From Diadophis punctatus similis (lineage: Eukaryota; Chordata; Lepidosauria; Squamata; Dipsadidae): 64,000 nucleotides of DNA. The stretch lies in the NCBI GenBank assembly GCA_023053685.1, contig JALIGW010000001.1, positions 226,623,434 to 226,687,433 of the forward strand, written 5' to 3'. Under the pieces are notes generated by a model, which was given only the letters and a program-made list of their open reading frames with translations, did no database searches and was not told where the DNA came from. Below, in pieces: positions 12,280 to 20,335 of this stretch (its first letter is position 1; each line of letters opens with the position of its first letter). Both the position numbers and the translations under genes were made by a program.

Positions 12280-12660
12280 TTTTATTTATTATTTACTTAT
12301 TTTCTATAGCTGCCTATCTTACAAGTGACTCCGGGCAGCATATATCATAAAACCATTAAAACAAAAAACAAAGAAATACAAATATGTATGCTCGCCAAGT
12401 AAAACTATTGCCATGGATGTTAATACTGCCAAGAAACAGGATTCTTAATGCACTTGGACCCCAGGCCCAGGTACACAACCTGATCTTCACAACTTTATGA
12501 AACCAGGCCAGGGTCTCCTAATCTCTGAAAGGAGAATGTTCCAGAGGACAGGGGTTATGGCACAGAAGGCATTTTACTAATTCTACTAGTATCCTGGGAC
12601 AAAGAAATAATGTCTGAACCTTCCCATCGTGAAGAACGTTCAGTCAAGGCTACAGCTGTC
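12280..12660 (-). mobile_element. Old L2-like LINE 3' fragment
   Basis: It begins with TATTTATTATTTACTTATTT and GACTCCGGGCAGCATA, a decayed form of the GACTCTGGGCGGCTTACA end used by L2-like elements. Read in reverse it continues into a degraded segment with GTTCCAGAGGACAGGGGTTA, comparable to the GTTCCAGAGAGCCGGAGCTC segment of the 49.5-kb L2. Confidence 0.55.
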
Positions 12661-14489
12661 GAAACATTAAGTATGCTTTACTAGGTAACAATGAAAGCCA
12701 TGTAGAAGGGGGCTACATTTCCAGGAGAATCATAGGAGGAGTATGTGCATGTGCAGGGTGGGTGGGCTGTTGCTGCTGTGCTTGCATAGATACCACTAAA
12801 TCAAAACGGTCACCGCAGAACCACCCCTCCCATTGCTAGTTCCAACTGCATTAGTCTTCTTTTCATATAGCATCAACAGCTGCTTAACAGAATTTTGCAA
12901 GAATGCACAGCTCCTGTTTAAGCACCATCAGAAAGGTCAGATTGACCAAAGTGCTGAGCATGCAACAGCTTCTTTAATGCCAACTATCCATTTGCAGTGC
13001 CACTTCTCACATCCCCCTCCCTCTCAAACATCACATGCAGCACTTTGTACAATGGGGGGGTCAACAGGCATCTCTACAATGCTGCAGTGCACATCCTAAC
13101 ATCTGCCTGGAACCACAACATGCCTTTTGCAAAGACTCTCGCTTACTAACCTGCTCTAGTCCTCTGCCAACAAAAGCCACTTCTTCTCATTTTATATATC
13201 TGCCTTTTATCACCTGCTTTTTGGCATCTGATTCCAAAAGTCTGTCACCAGCTCAGGGAGCGGCCATATATTTCTGCTGGTGTACATGCCTTCTATAGAT
13301 AAGGTCCCAGATTCGATCCTTGGCATTTCTCCGGTTTCAGGTTCAAGCTTTGAAAGAAAGGGCACTCCCAGCTGCCTGGAAGAAGGCAGCTGTGAGACTG
13401 AATTTGAATAAATCCTCCACTGACTAAATTATTTGCCCAACAATCTGTTAGTTGCTAAGCTGCCTTTCTCTCAAAATACTCAAGTAACATTCAAGTCAGC
13501 TCTATTTACTCTTAGATAACACTAGTCTAGTCTACAGCAGGCAATCTGGTTTCTTGCAGATGTTTCCATCTATAAATGCCATAAGTCATCATCACTGGCT
13601 ATATTGACTGGGGAATATGAGGGTTGTCTAAAACACCTGGATAGTCCATCTCTGTACCTGTTTCAATGTGCCATTTCAGCTTCAGGCTTAGATTGTCTAG
13701 GTATCACTAGTTGATACTTTAAGATGAGGCTGTGATTGTATTTATTTTCCCCACTTTCCAGTGGCTTTTCATTCCGTTGGCATTATTATTCTAGGTCTAT
13801 CTGGGTCAAAAATATGAATAGAAATCTCCCTTCTGACCTGGTGCTTTTATGATGTTTCTCCAAGACTCCAAAGTATAAAGGAAAGGCTTTACATTGGTTT
13901 TCTTCAACCTCAATATTAATTAGTCCATCGTTCCCATTTTCCGAAGTTAGGACAATGGGAGTTGTAGTCTGGCACATCTGACAAATGCTAAATGGGGAAG
14001 GCTGCCTTATACAATGCTGATGAAAATGCCTCCTTACCACCAAAACTCTTGACATTTATATTTACTATAAAACACTGAAATCATAGCCACTATCCTTCAT
14101 CAACTCTGTAATTTTCCTCCCAGGCAGTCCTGTCAAATTTAAGATTGCCTGCAGTACTATTCTTAACTGCACTTAGTCCTTCTGTAGTGACCCACACAGA
14201 TCCTTGTGGCTAACAACATCCAGCACATGTCCTAGAGTAAGTAGCATATACAGTAGCAAGCCAACATGGTTGGTTTTCAAAAAGAAAGAAAAAAACAAAG
14301 AAAACAAGTGAGCCAGAATAAAATTAAAAAATAAAAATGTGGAAAATTACAGGACTGAATTTGGTTCTACCAGAATTTGCGATCAGGTAAGTATACTAAA
14401 AAAAACCAGTAAAAAGTAAGGTATGCCCCCTAAGAAAGTAGGTCTGTAGAATCTACCAACCCATGTGCAATATTTCAACTGTAATTGAT
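12661..14489. other. Stretch with old repeat traces, no recognised gene
   Basis: It holds a TTTCTTGCAGATGTTTC block near 13550 related to the palindromic element at 2857. Near 13940-14000 there is a GGGAGTTGTAGTCTGGCACA fragment of an old amniote DNA transposon type. Short frames here have no family resemblance. Confidence 0.5.
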
Positions 14490-15058
14490 CAGAGCTGAGA
14501 TTCAGCAGGTTCTGACCAGTTCTGGAGAACCGGTAGCAGACATTTTGAGTAGTTCAGTGTTGTGTCCTCAGAACCACACCGGCGTTCAGACATGCCCGCT
14601 AACGTGGAAGCATCTCCTATTGGCTGAGCCGTCACAGTTCTGCCAGCGGGAGAATAAACCCTCGCTATTGGCCAAGCCATTTGACAGCTGCTATATAAAT
14701 AGCAGCATCACTGAAAGTTGTTGTTGCCGATTCCAGAGTTGCTTGTTGCATGTTAGCTGTTACCCTATTAAAGGGATTTACTTTGAATACCGTGTCGCCT
14801 CAGTTTCTAGCTACCCTTGTTCTCCCATTCAGAGAACCGGTAAATACCACCTCTGACTGGCCCCACCCCCATCTAGTCTCTGCTTCCTGAGTCCCAGCTG
14901 ATCGGGAGGAAATGGGGATTTTGCAGTAACCTTCCCCTGGAGTGGGGTGGGAATGGAGATTTTACAGTATCCTTTCTCTGCCACACCCACCAAGCCATGC
15001 CACGCCCACCAAGCCACGCCCACAGAACCGGTAGTAAAAAAATGGAATCCCACCACTG
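14490..15058 (-). mobile_element. Non-autonomous DNA element (GGTGAAATTCAGC family), split by a solo LTR
   Basis: It is the reverse-complement relative of 42540-42741. Shared blocks are TTCAGCAGGTTCTGAC, AACCGGTAGC, TTTTGAGTAGTTC and the repeated CCACCAAGCCACGCCCACAG before AACCGGTAGTAAAA. Flanks TAATTGAT and TAAATTGAT suggest a decayed 8-bp duplication. The solo LTR at 14558-14827 interrupts it. Confidence 0.78.
14558..14827 (+). mobile_element. Solo LTR (TG...CA) with TTCAG duplication
   Basis: The 270-bp segment starts TGTTGTGTCCTCAG and ends CTTGTTCTCCCA. It is flanked by exact 5-bp copies TTCAG (14553-14557, 14828-14832). Removing it and one TTCAG restores continuity of the host element by comparison with 42540-42741. 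It contains AATAAA near 14653 and a TATA-like CTATATAAATAGC near 14691. A 5-bp duplication fits Gypsy-type or some endogenous retroviral LTRs. No internal retroelement sequence remains. Confidence 0.85.
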
Positions 15059-15678
15059 TTAAATTGATGGTCCAGAAGGATCTCATAAAACTTTCAGATT
15101 GTGATGACTACCTAGAAAGCTTTGCGCAAATTTTTTTTTGTCAAGCATCTGGTCCCTCAGGTTCACATCTCAGACCACTCATAGTCACACTCATTGCAGT
15201 CTTCACATCCATAGTGTACATGCTAGCTTATCTTTAAAATTTATGGCAAGAATTGTTTTGATTATAAAATTTAAAATATTTCCAGCTATTAAAAGTGCTG
15301 CTTCATCGACATAAAACAGTATTATGAGATGGATCAGCTGTCTAATTTAAACTACAATAATTTCTTCTACCAGAGTAACTTTCCATGACAATCACCAGAA
15401 AACTAAGCTCTAATTCAGAAGGTTAGTTATTATCCTAATTGCTGTGGTAACTTTACTCTTTCACCGCTTTTGCCTTGGGCCATTTAGTGGGTGGCCTTCT
15501 GAACATGTGGGTCAAGTCCAGCATCTGACCACCAGCTAGCAATTAGAACAAAATCCACATCAAATCTGCAAAAGATCCAGTGGTAGTTTCTGTCCTGCTT
15601 TATTCTTCCTATGTATATATTCTGTCCCTTGGGGGAATGGTAGGTGGGATTTTTTTTTTAAATATGTTATATATACAC
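15059..15678. other. Stretch without a recognised gene
   Basis: AT-rich sequence. The interval 15643-15678 is T/A-rich and directly precedes the mariner. Confidence 0.55.
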
Positions 15679-16108
15679 CGAGGGTGAGTCAAAACGTAAT
15701 GCCATTTTCTTTAGGACAGGTATAATTACCAACACAGGAACATGTAGCATACATCAAAATGAAGCTGGTCCTCTGTGGATCACGTCACTGGAATAATGTT
15801 TGCATCTCACCATCATCTCTTCGGCCCCATGAAAGAGGGTTTGAGAGGCAAACATTATTCCAGTGACAAGGAAGTGAAAACTGCAGTGAAGAAGTGGCTC
15901 AAAGAACAGTCAACAAAATTTTATGAGGCAGGGATACATGCTCTCATTCAAAGGTGGAACATTGCTATTGAGAGAAACGGTGACTATGTTGAGAAGTAGT
16001 GATGTGATCCACAGAGGACCAGCTTCATTTTGATGTATGCTACATGTTCCTGTGTTGGTAATTATACCTGTCCTAAAGAAAATGACATTACATTTTGACT
16101 CACCCTCG
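15679..16108 (+). mobile_element. Internally deleted, rearranged mariner element
   Basis: Terminal inverted repeats of about 110 bp (15679-15788 and 15999-16108) start CGAGGGTGAGTCAAAA. The right end is followed by TA; the left TA is imperfect. Between the repeats lies only the last part of a mariner transposase frame plus an inverted duplication of part of it. The element could be mobilised only in trans. Confidence 0.9.
15810..15999 (+). pseudogene. Mariner transposase C-terminal remnant
   Basis: The frame reads HHLFGPMKEGLRGKHYSSD..., then EVKTAVKKWLKEQSTKFYEA, and ends ERNGDYVEK with TAG at 15997-15999, abutting the right terminal repeat. HLFGPLKEAL...GDYVEK is the classic C-terminus of mariner transposase just after the third catalytic aspartate. 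The DNA-binding domain and the rest of the catalytic domain are deleted. The upstream ATG (15775) lies in the terminal repeat and rearranged segment, so it is not a native start. Confidence 0.9.
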
Positions 16109-16114
16109 TAACTT

Positions 16115-16225
16115 GCCTCCAGAAGTTAAGTTAAGAAGAGATTGGACAACCATTTGTCTGAAATGATGTAGGGGGTTAGTCTAGAAGAGCTCCATGGTCC
16201 CTTCCAACTGTTATTCTGTTATATT
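16115..16225 (+). mobile_element. CR1 LINE 3'-end fragment
   Basis: AGATTGGACAACCATTTGTC, then GTCTAGAAGAGCTCCATGGT and CCCTTCCAACTGTTATTCTG match the standard CR1 3' end, also present at 33.8, 43.3 and 54.1 kb. It begins just after the mariner. Confidence 0.8.
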
Positions 16226-16679
16226 CCACACATTCCAAATATCCTTCATTCCAATTTCCATTTTAAAGTAATTTTTTTATCCCTCCCTTTGTCAGAAACC
16301 CCACAGAACAAACAGAGGAAGTAAACCCTACCAGCTTCCTTCCAATTTTCTTTGTTTAGGACAGAGATGGGCAACACATGCCCACTCATAGCATCCCAAG
16401 ATGGTGCCATAGAAATTCAGTGGTGATTTTCAACAGGTGGGTGAGTGGGTGAGGGATGGGATGGGAGAAGAAGACCTCTGGCCACTCTGAATCCCATTTT
16501 CCTTACTTTCTCAGTAGCCTGAAGTTACATTGTCAGAATTTGGCCAGATTGTCACCAAATTTTGATACTGTGGTGCGATTTAGGAGATATGCATTAGCAA
16601 AGCTTCATGGCCAGATGAAGGTTTTTCAGGCCAGACTGGGGTTTTTATGGGCTGAATTTACATGTTGCATGTGGCTTCC
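16226..16679. other. Stretch without a recognised gene
   Basis: No gene or named repeat was recognised up to the insertion site of the foldback element. Confidence 0.5.
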
Positions 16680-16904
16680 TTGTATGATAAGGTGACCAGA
16701 CGTCCCGATTTTGGTGGGACAGACCCGCTTTTTAAGGGTTTGTCCCACGTCCCGCCCGCCCTCTTAAAAAGTCCCGATTTTTTGAAAGGGGTGAGGGAGG
16801 GCTAGGGGGCGGGCTCTCCCCTGCAGGGACGGCCGGCCGCGGCTCATGGGGGGCGAAAGACAAATACAATTTTCGGCGGGCACGGCTTTGCAAGGGCTCT
16901 TCAC

Positions 16905-16968
16905 AAGTTTGGCAAGTTTCACAAGAGCCGTTCGCGTGCAGGGCAGTTTATAAATAGCGGCCGCCAGG
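16905..16968 (+). promoter_or_regulatory. HES1-like core promoter block (left arm)
   Basis: The order AAGTTTGGCAAGTTTCACA, GAGCCGTTCGCGTGCAG, TTTATAAATAG (TATA box, 16947-16957), GGCCGCCAGG matches my memory of the vertebrate HES1 core promoter, including the region that holds RBPJ (Notch) sites. The TTTCACA RBPJ-like core is kept, but the neighbouring TGGGAA-type core reads TGGCAA here. The first 11 bases extend beyond the inverted repeat. Whether it is active is unknown. Confidence 0.75.
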
Positions 16969-17481
16969 TAGGGAGCCGGCCGGGGTTGCACAGGGCTGGG
17001 GGAGGCTCGCTAGCCCGGCAGCTCCGGCCGCAGGAAAGAACGGGGGGGCGGTGCCGTACTGGGAAGGGCCAGCAGTCGTCGCCTCCTGAGGGGGCCACCC
17101 CCCCCGCCTGCCCGCCCGCCCGCCCGCTTCGCTGCAGGGGACGCTGCACCGGATCCCGAGTCGCGCCGGCTCTCCCGCGGCCACGATGCCCGCCGACCTG
17201 ATGGAGAAGAGCTCCTCCTCGCCCGCGGCGGCCATCCCGGCCAGCGCCGGAGGAGTCAACGCAGGACGCCCGCCCGCCGCCGGCCCGAGCTGAGAGGCCT
17301 GCTGCTGCTGCTGCTGCGGCTGGGCCCCCAGTCCCGGCGGCGGGAAGGCTGCGGCGGCGGCCCCAGCCTGCTGAGCCAGCGCCCGCCCGAGCCGAGGGCC
17401 ATGGATGCGACTCCTTCGCTCGGGCCGCCCCGCCCACCGCGACGCCGGCCTTTTCGAGAGGGCGGGGCTGCATCAGGCGCC
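16916..17481. repeat. Left arm of the giant inverted repeat
   Basis: The arm starts GTTTCACAAGAGCCG and ends CATCAGGCGCC. Its reverse complement is found at 17520-18026. It carries a segment of roughly 54 bp within 17210-17280 that the right arm lacks, plus small length differences in simple CTG and GCCCG runs. Confidence 0.92.
17186..17293 (+). pseudogene. HES1-like N-terminal coding fragment (left arm)
   Basis: A 35-codon frame starts MPADLMEKSSSSPAAA, followed by IPASAGGVN, and meets TGA at 17291-17293. Vertebrate HES1 begins MPAD(I/L)MEK followed by a Ser-rich then Pro/Ala/Ser stretch and a VN pair. After VN the similarity fades, and the basic helix-loop-helix domain, Orange domain and WRPW tail are absent. 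The start context is GCCACGATGC. The ATG lies about 240 bases downstream of the TATA box, as expected for a HES1 leader. It is a promoter-plus-first-exon fragment and cannot make a HES1 protein. Confidence 0.75.
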
Positions 17482-17698
17482 GGGCATGCACTGGAGGGCG
17501 GTGAAGGACACGGTGGAGAGGCGCCTGATGCAGCCCCGCCCTCTCGAAAAGGCCAGCGTCGCGGTGGGCGGGGCGGCCCAAGCGAAGGAGTCGCATCCAT
17601 GGCCCTCGGCTCGGGCCGGCGCTGGCTCAGCAGGCTGGGGCCGCCGCCGCAGCCTTCCCGCCGCCGGGACTGGGGGCCCAGCCGCAGCAGCAGGCCTG

Positions 17699-17752
17699 TC
17701 AGCTCGGGCCGGCCGTCAGGTCGGCCGTCTTCTCCATCAGGTCGGCGGGCAT
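17699..17752 (-). pseudogene. HES1-like N-terminal fragment, shortened (right arm)
   Basis: Reading the minus strand, the frame starts MPADLMEK, continues TADLTAGPS and stops (17699-17701). It is the mirror copy of 17186-17293 with a 54-bp in-frame deletion removing the Ser/Pro/Ala stretch. The upstream leader and TATA box are preserved in the same arm. Confidence 0.75.
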
Positions 17753-17974
17753 CGTGGCCGCGGGAGAGCCGGCGCGACTCGGGATCCGGTGCAGCGTCCC
17801 CTGCAGCGAAGCGGGCGGGCGGGCGGGCAGGCGGGCGGGGGGGTGTGGCCCCCTCAGGCGGCGGCGACTGCTGGCCCTTCCCAGTACGGCACACACCCCC
17901 GCTCTTTCCTGCGGCCGGAGCTGCCGGGCTAGCGAGCCTCCCCCAGCCCTGTGCAACCCCGGCCGGCTCCCTAC

Positions 17975-18026
17975 CTGGCGGCCGCTATTTATAAACTGCC
18001 CTGCACGCGAACGGCTCTTGTGAAAC
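17975..18026 (-). promoter_or_regulatory. HES1-like core promoter block (right arm)
   Basis: The reverse complement repeats GTTTCACAAGAGCCG, CGTGCAG, the TATA box (17985-17995) and GGCCGCCAGG. With the left arm this makes two head-to-head, inward-directed copies of the same promoter-like block. Confidence 0.75.
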
Positions 18027-18039
18027 GACATTAGCGGTC

Positions 18040-18089
18040 TTTTGCCCTCTGCGCATGCGCAGCGTTCTGCGCATGCGCAGAGGGCAAAA
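18040..18089. repeat. 23-bp perfect hairpin built from two TGCGCATGCGCA motifs
   Basis: The left arm (18040-18062) begins TTTTGCCCTCTGCGC and its exact complement occupies 18067-18089, with loop CGTT. Each arm contains the self-complementary 12-mer TGCGCATGCGCA (18050-18061, 18068-18079), the NRF1 consensus. It lies in the right subterminal part of the hAT element. Confidence 0.95.
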
Positions 18090-18162
18090 CCCGGCGTCCA
18101 GGCGGCCCCGCCCCCCGTCGGTGTCCCGCTTAAAAAAAAAATCTGGTCACTTTATTGTATGA

Positions 18163-18843
18163 GTGTCCTCCCTCGTATGTGTGAACCCTAGCATTGTGAT
18201 TTATAGAATGTAACAAGGTTAAACAAACCATAGCTTATTGCCCAGGGGTTCATTTAAGTCTAATAGTAGTCGTTAACCATGTAGTTGAGGGATTATCAGG
18301 CACAAATAGGTACAGCTTGAGCAAAGGAACCATTGAAGAGGAAGGTCTTGCCAGCTCTTGGTGTGTTCAGGCTATCCCCAGAGGTCCAGATATGCTCAAA
18401 GGACTAATCAAGTTTGTGCTCCAACCTAGCACCTTCAGATATGTGAGATACAACTCTCAAAATTCTCAACCAGCACATCCTTTGGGACTTCTCAGAGTTG
18501 TAGCTCACCACCTCTGGAGGGCACGAGGTTAGGAAAAGTTAGAGTAATGATGCAGAGCACTGGTTCAAACTGATCCATGTTTTAATTATGGGCTATTAAA
18601 TAAATTTCAATTAGTTGAAATCATACAGCACTTTAAGCCATATAGTGTAGAAATTAGAGTTGTTGGATGCATGTTATATAATATACCAAACAAGCCACAA
18701 TTTAAATTAATATTGTATGTGAAGCTGGTCACTAGATGCCCATGTGGAATTCTGGTGAAATGGTCAAGACAGGTCCATTTCAAACAGTAGAGCTAATTAT
18801 CTAAGAGTCTACAGAAATTGTCAATCATCGGGGTCATGGCTGA
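18163..18843. other. Stretch with an old DNA-transposon trace
   Basis: Near 18425-18535, CAACTCTCAAAATTCTCAAC, AGAGTTGTAGCTCACCACCT and CTGGAGGGCACGAGGTTAGG resemble an old amniote hAT-type repeat. The remainder is unassigned and no gene was recognised. Confidence 0.5.
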
Positions 18844-19044
18844 CCCAAAGGTGCTTTTTCTAAAAGGCAAGTAGACTTTCTCGTTTTTTTTCTTGGAAAA
18901 TGTTTCGCTTCTCATCCAAGACGTTTCTTCAGTTCCCCACCCATCAGTTAAAACTGAAGAAGCTTCTTGGATGAAAAGCAAAACATTTTCAATGAAAAAA
19001 AAAACAAGAAAGTCCACTTGCTTTTTGGAAAAAGCACCTTTGGG
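18844..19044. mobile_element. Palindromic MITE (CCCAAAGGTGCTTTTTC termini)
   Basis: Arms of about 95 bp (18844-18939 and 18953-19044) are near-complementary: CCCAAAGGTGCTTTTTC and GAAAAAGCACCTTTGGG at the ends, TTCTTCAGTT and AACTGAAGAA at the centre. No coding capacity. Target duplications are unclear. Confidence 0.85.
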
Positions 19045-19135
19045 ACAATTGTCTAAGAGCGAATTTATTTTATAGTCCTTTCCTTTATAAACATGTAAAA
19101 CTCTGACTTTATTTCTTTATTTCTCATCCTTAGCT

Positions 19136-19272
19136 AACGTGTTTCCCCGAAAATAAGACCCCGTCTTATATTTGTTTGAACCTTGAAATAAGCGCTCGGC
19201 CTTTTTGCCATGCACTCAAAAGCCCGATTGGGCTTATTATCAGGAGATGTCTTATTTTGGGGGAAACAGGGT
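19136..19272. mobile_element. MITE with GTTTCCCC...AAAATAAGAC termini
   Basis: GTTTCCCCGAAAATAAGAC at the left mirrors GTCTTATTTTGGGGGAAAC at the right. This is a widespread amniote MITE pattern. Internal copies of GGGCTTATTATCAGGAGATG are typical of that repeat. TA-like bases flank both ends. Confidence 0.8.
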
Positions 19273-19880
19273 AGATAAATTTAAAAGATAATATCCTTCA
19301 AGGCAGAAATCATATTAATGGTGCAGCATTATGGTTACCCAATTACAAAATATTTATTTAGAGAATCCTCAGATTCATTCGGGTGGCATTTAGTTTGATA
19401 TGTTAAAATGTTTGATACATTTACATAACTCCATTTCCTCTTCCAATAAGAAAATACTAATTAAAACAACAACACAAAGACCTCCATCCCCTTTGACAAT
19501 GATGGTAATAAATTAACTATTGTGCTAAATGAATTACTTCAATTAAAGAGCAGCTGCTGGAGGGGGTATTTTGTAAGTCCACTGTTTTCATATTCCTCTG
19601 ATAAAAATGTAGCCCAAGAAAATACACTTAAGGATCATATTGAAGGCAGCTGCAAGCTAGGCAGAGCCCTCTAAGAGAGGGCCTGTATTTCTCTCTGAAG
19701 TTTGTCAGGTTTCTTTCATCCATTTCTTTGAACTCTATTCATATTAGTGACTTGCTGTTATTACTTTGCATTTTCACATTGTACAATAGATCCAGGGTAC
19801 ATGCAGGCCTCTAAGCATTTGTTTATATCCCCTATTTTCACTGTTGGCTTAGTACTGAAATGAAAAGAGTGCAAATAGCA
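19273..19880. other. AT-rich stretch without a recognised gene
   Basis: No coding or named repeat feature recognised. Confidence 0.55.
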
Positions 19881-20104
19881 AAGCAATAGACTTATATGCC
19901 GCTTCATGGTGCTTTACAGCCCTCTCTCAGTGGTTTAGAGATTCAGCATATTGCCCCCAAAAATCTGGGTCCTCATTTTACCGACCTCAGAAGAGTCCTC
20001 ATTTTACCTCCCATCCTCAGAATCCTTCCATCCTTCCATCCTCAGAAGGATGTATCAACCTTGAGTCGGTGAGGATTGAACTCCTGGCTGTCGGCAGAAT
20101 TATC
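19881..20104 (-). mobile_element. Sauria-type SINE, internally rearranged
   Basis: The body, read in reverse, contains GCTTCATGGTGCTTTACAGC, GTCCTCATTTTACCGACCTC and AACCTTGAGTCGGTGAG. The GTCCTCATTTTACC segment is partly duplicated (about 19968-19983 and 19996-20007). It lies directly beside a second SINE. Confidence 0.85.
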
Positions 20105-20105
20105 C

Positions 20106-20335
20106 TGCAATAGCAATAGCAATAGCACTTAGACTTATATACCGCTTCATAGTGCTTTACAGCCCTCTCTAAGCGGTTTACAGAGTTCAGCATATTGCCC
20201 CCAACAATCTGGGTCCTCATTTTACCCACCTCGGAAGGATGGAAGGCTGAGTCAACCTTGAGCCAGTGAGATTTGAACTGCTGAACTGCTGAACTGCAGT
20301 GCTGCATTCTGACCACTGCACCACCACAGCTCATG
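20106..20335 (-). mobile_element. Sauria-type SINE, near full length
   Basis: From the 3' tail AATAGCAATAGCACTTAGAC through GCTTTACAGCCCTCTCTAAG, GTCCTCATTTTACCCACC and the tRNA-like head ending ACCACTGCACCACCACAGC. GAACTGCT is repeated three times in the tRNA-like part. Same orientation as its neighbour. Confidence 0.9.

Larger units (their letters stand above)
17520..18026. repeat. Right arm of the giant inverted repeat
   Basis: It is complementary to 16916-17481, starting GGCGCCTGATG and ending CTCTTGTGAAAC. It has an internal deletion relative to the left arm. The 38-nt spacer between arms (17482-17519) is unique. Confidence 0.92.
16688..18154. mobile_element. 1.47-kb hAT-type foldback element carrying HES1-like promoter and first-exon DNA
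   Basis: Termini TAAGGTGACCAGA and TCTGGTCACTTTA are flanked by exact TTGTATGA duplications (16680-16687, 18155-18162). The left subterminal region (16688-16904) has repeated GTCCCG motifs and is related to 24294-24837. Most of the interior is a long GC-rich inverted repeat: left arm 16916-17481, spacer 17482-17519, right arm 17520-18026. Both arms contain HES1-like promoter, leader and start codon. There is no transposase, so it is non-autonomous. The numerous long frames on both strands are products of stop-poor GC-rich DNA. The terminal structure and duplication are directly visible; the HES1 assignment is from memory. Confidence 0.93.

Noticed and set aside
17186..17293. A functional HES1 gene
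   Set aside because: The frame stops after 35 codons and has no bHLH, Orange or WRPW segments. It is a captured fragment.
16919..18031. Frames of 103-225 codons in the foldback element, as proteins
   Set aside because: They mirror each other across the palindrome, are Pro/Ala/Arg-rich in all frames and lack domains. Only the short MPADLMEK frames have a recognisable origin.
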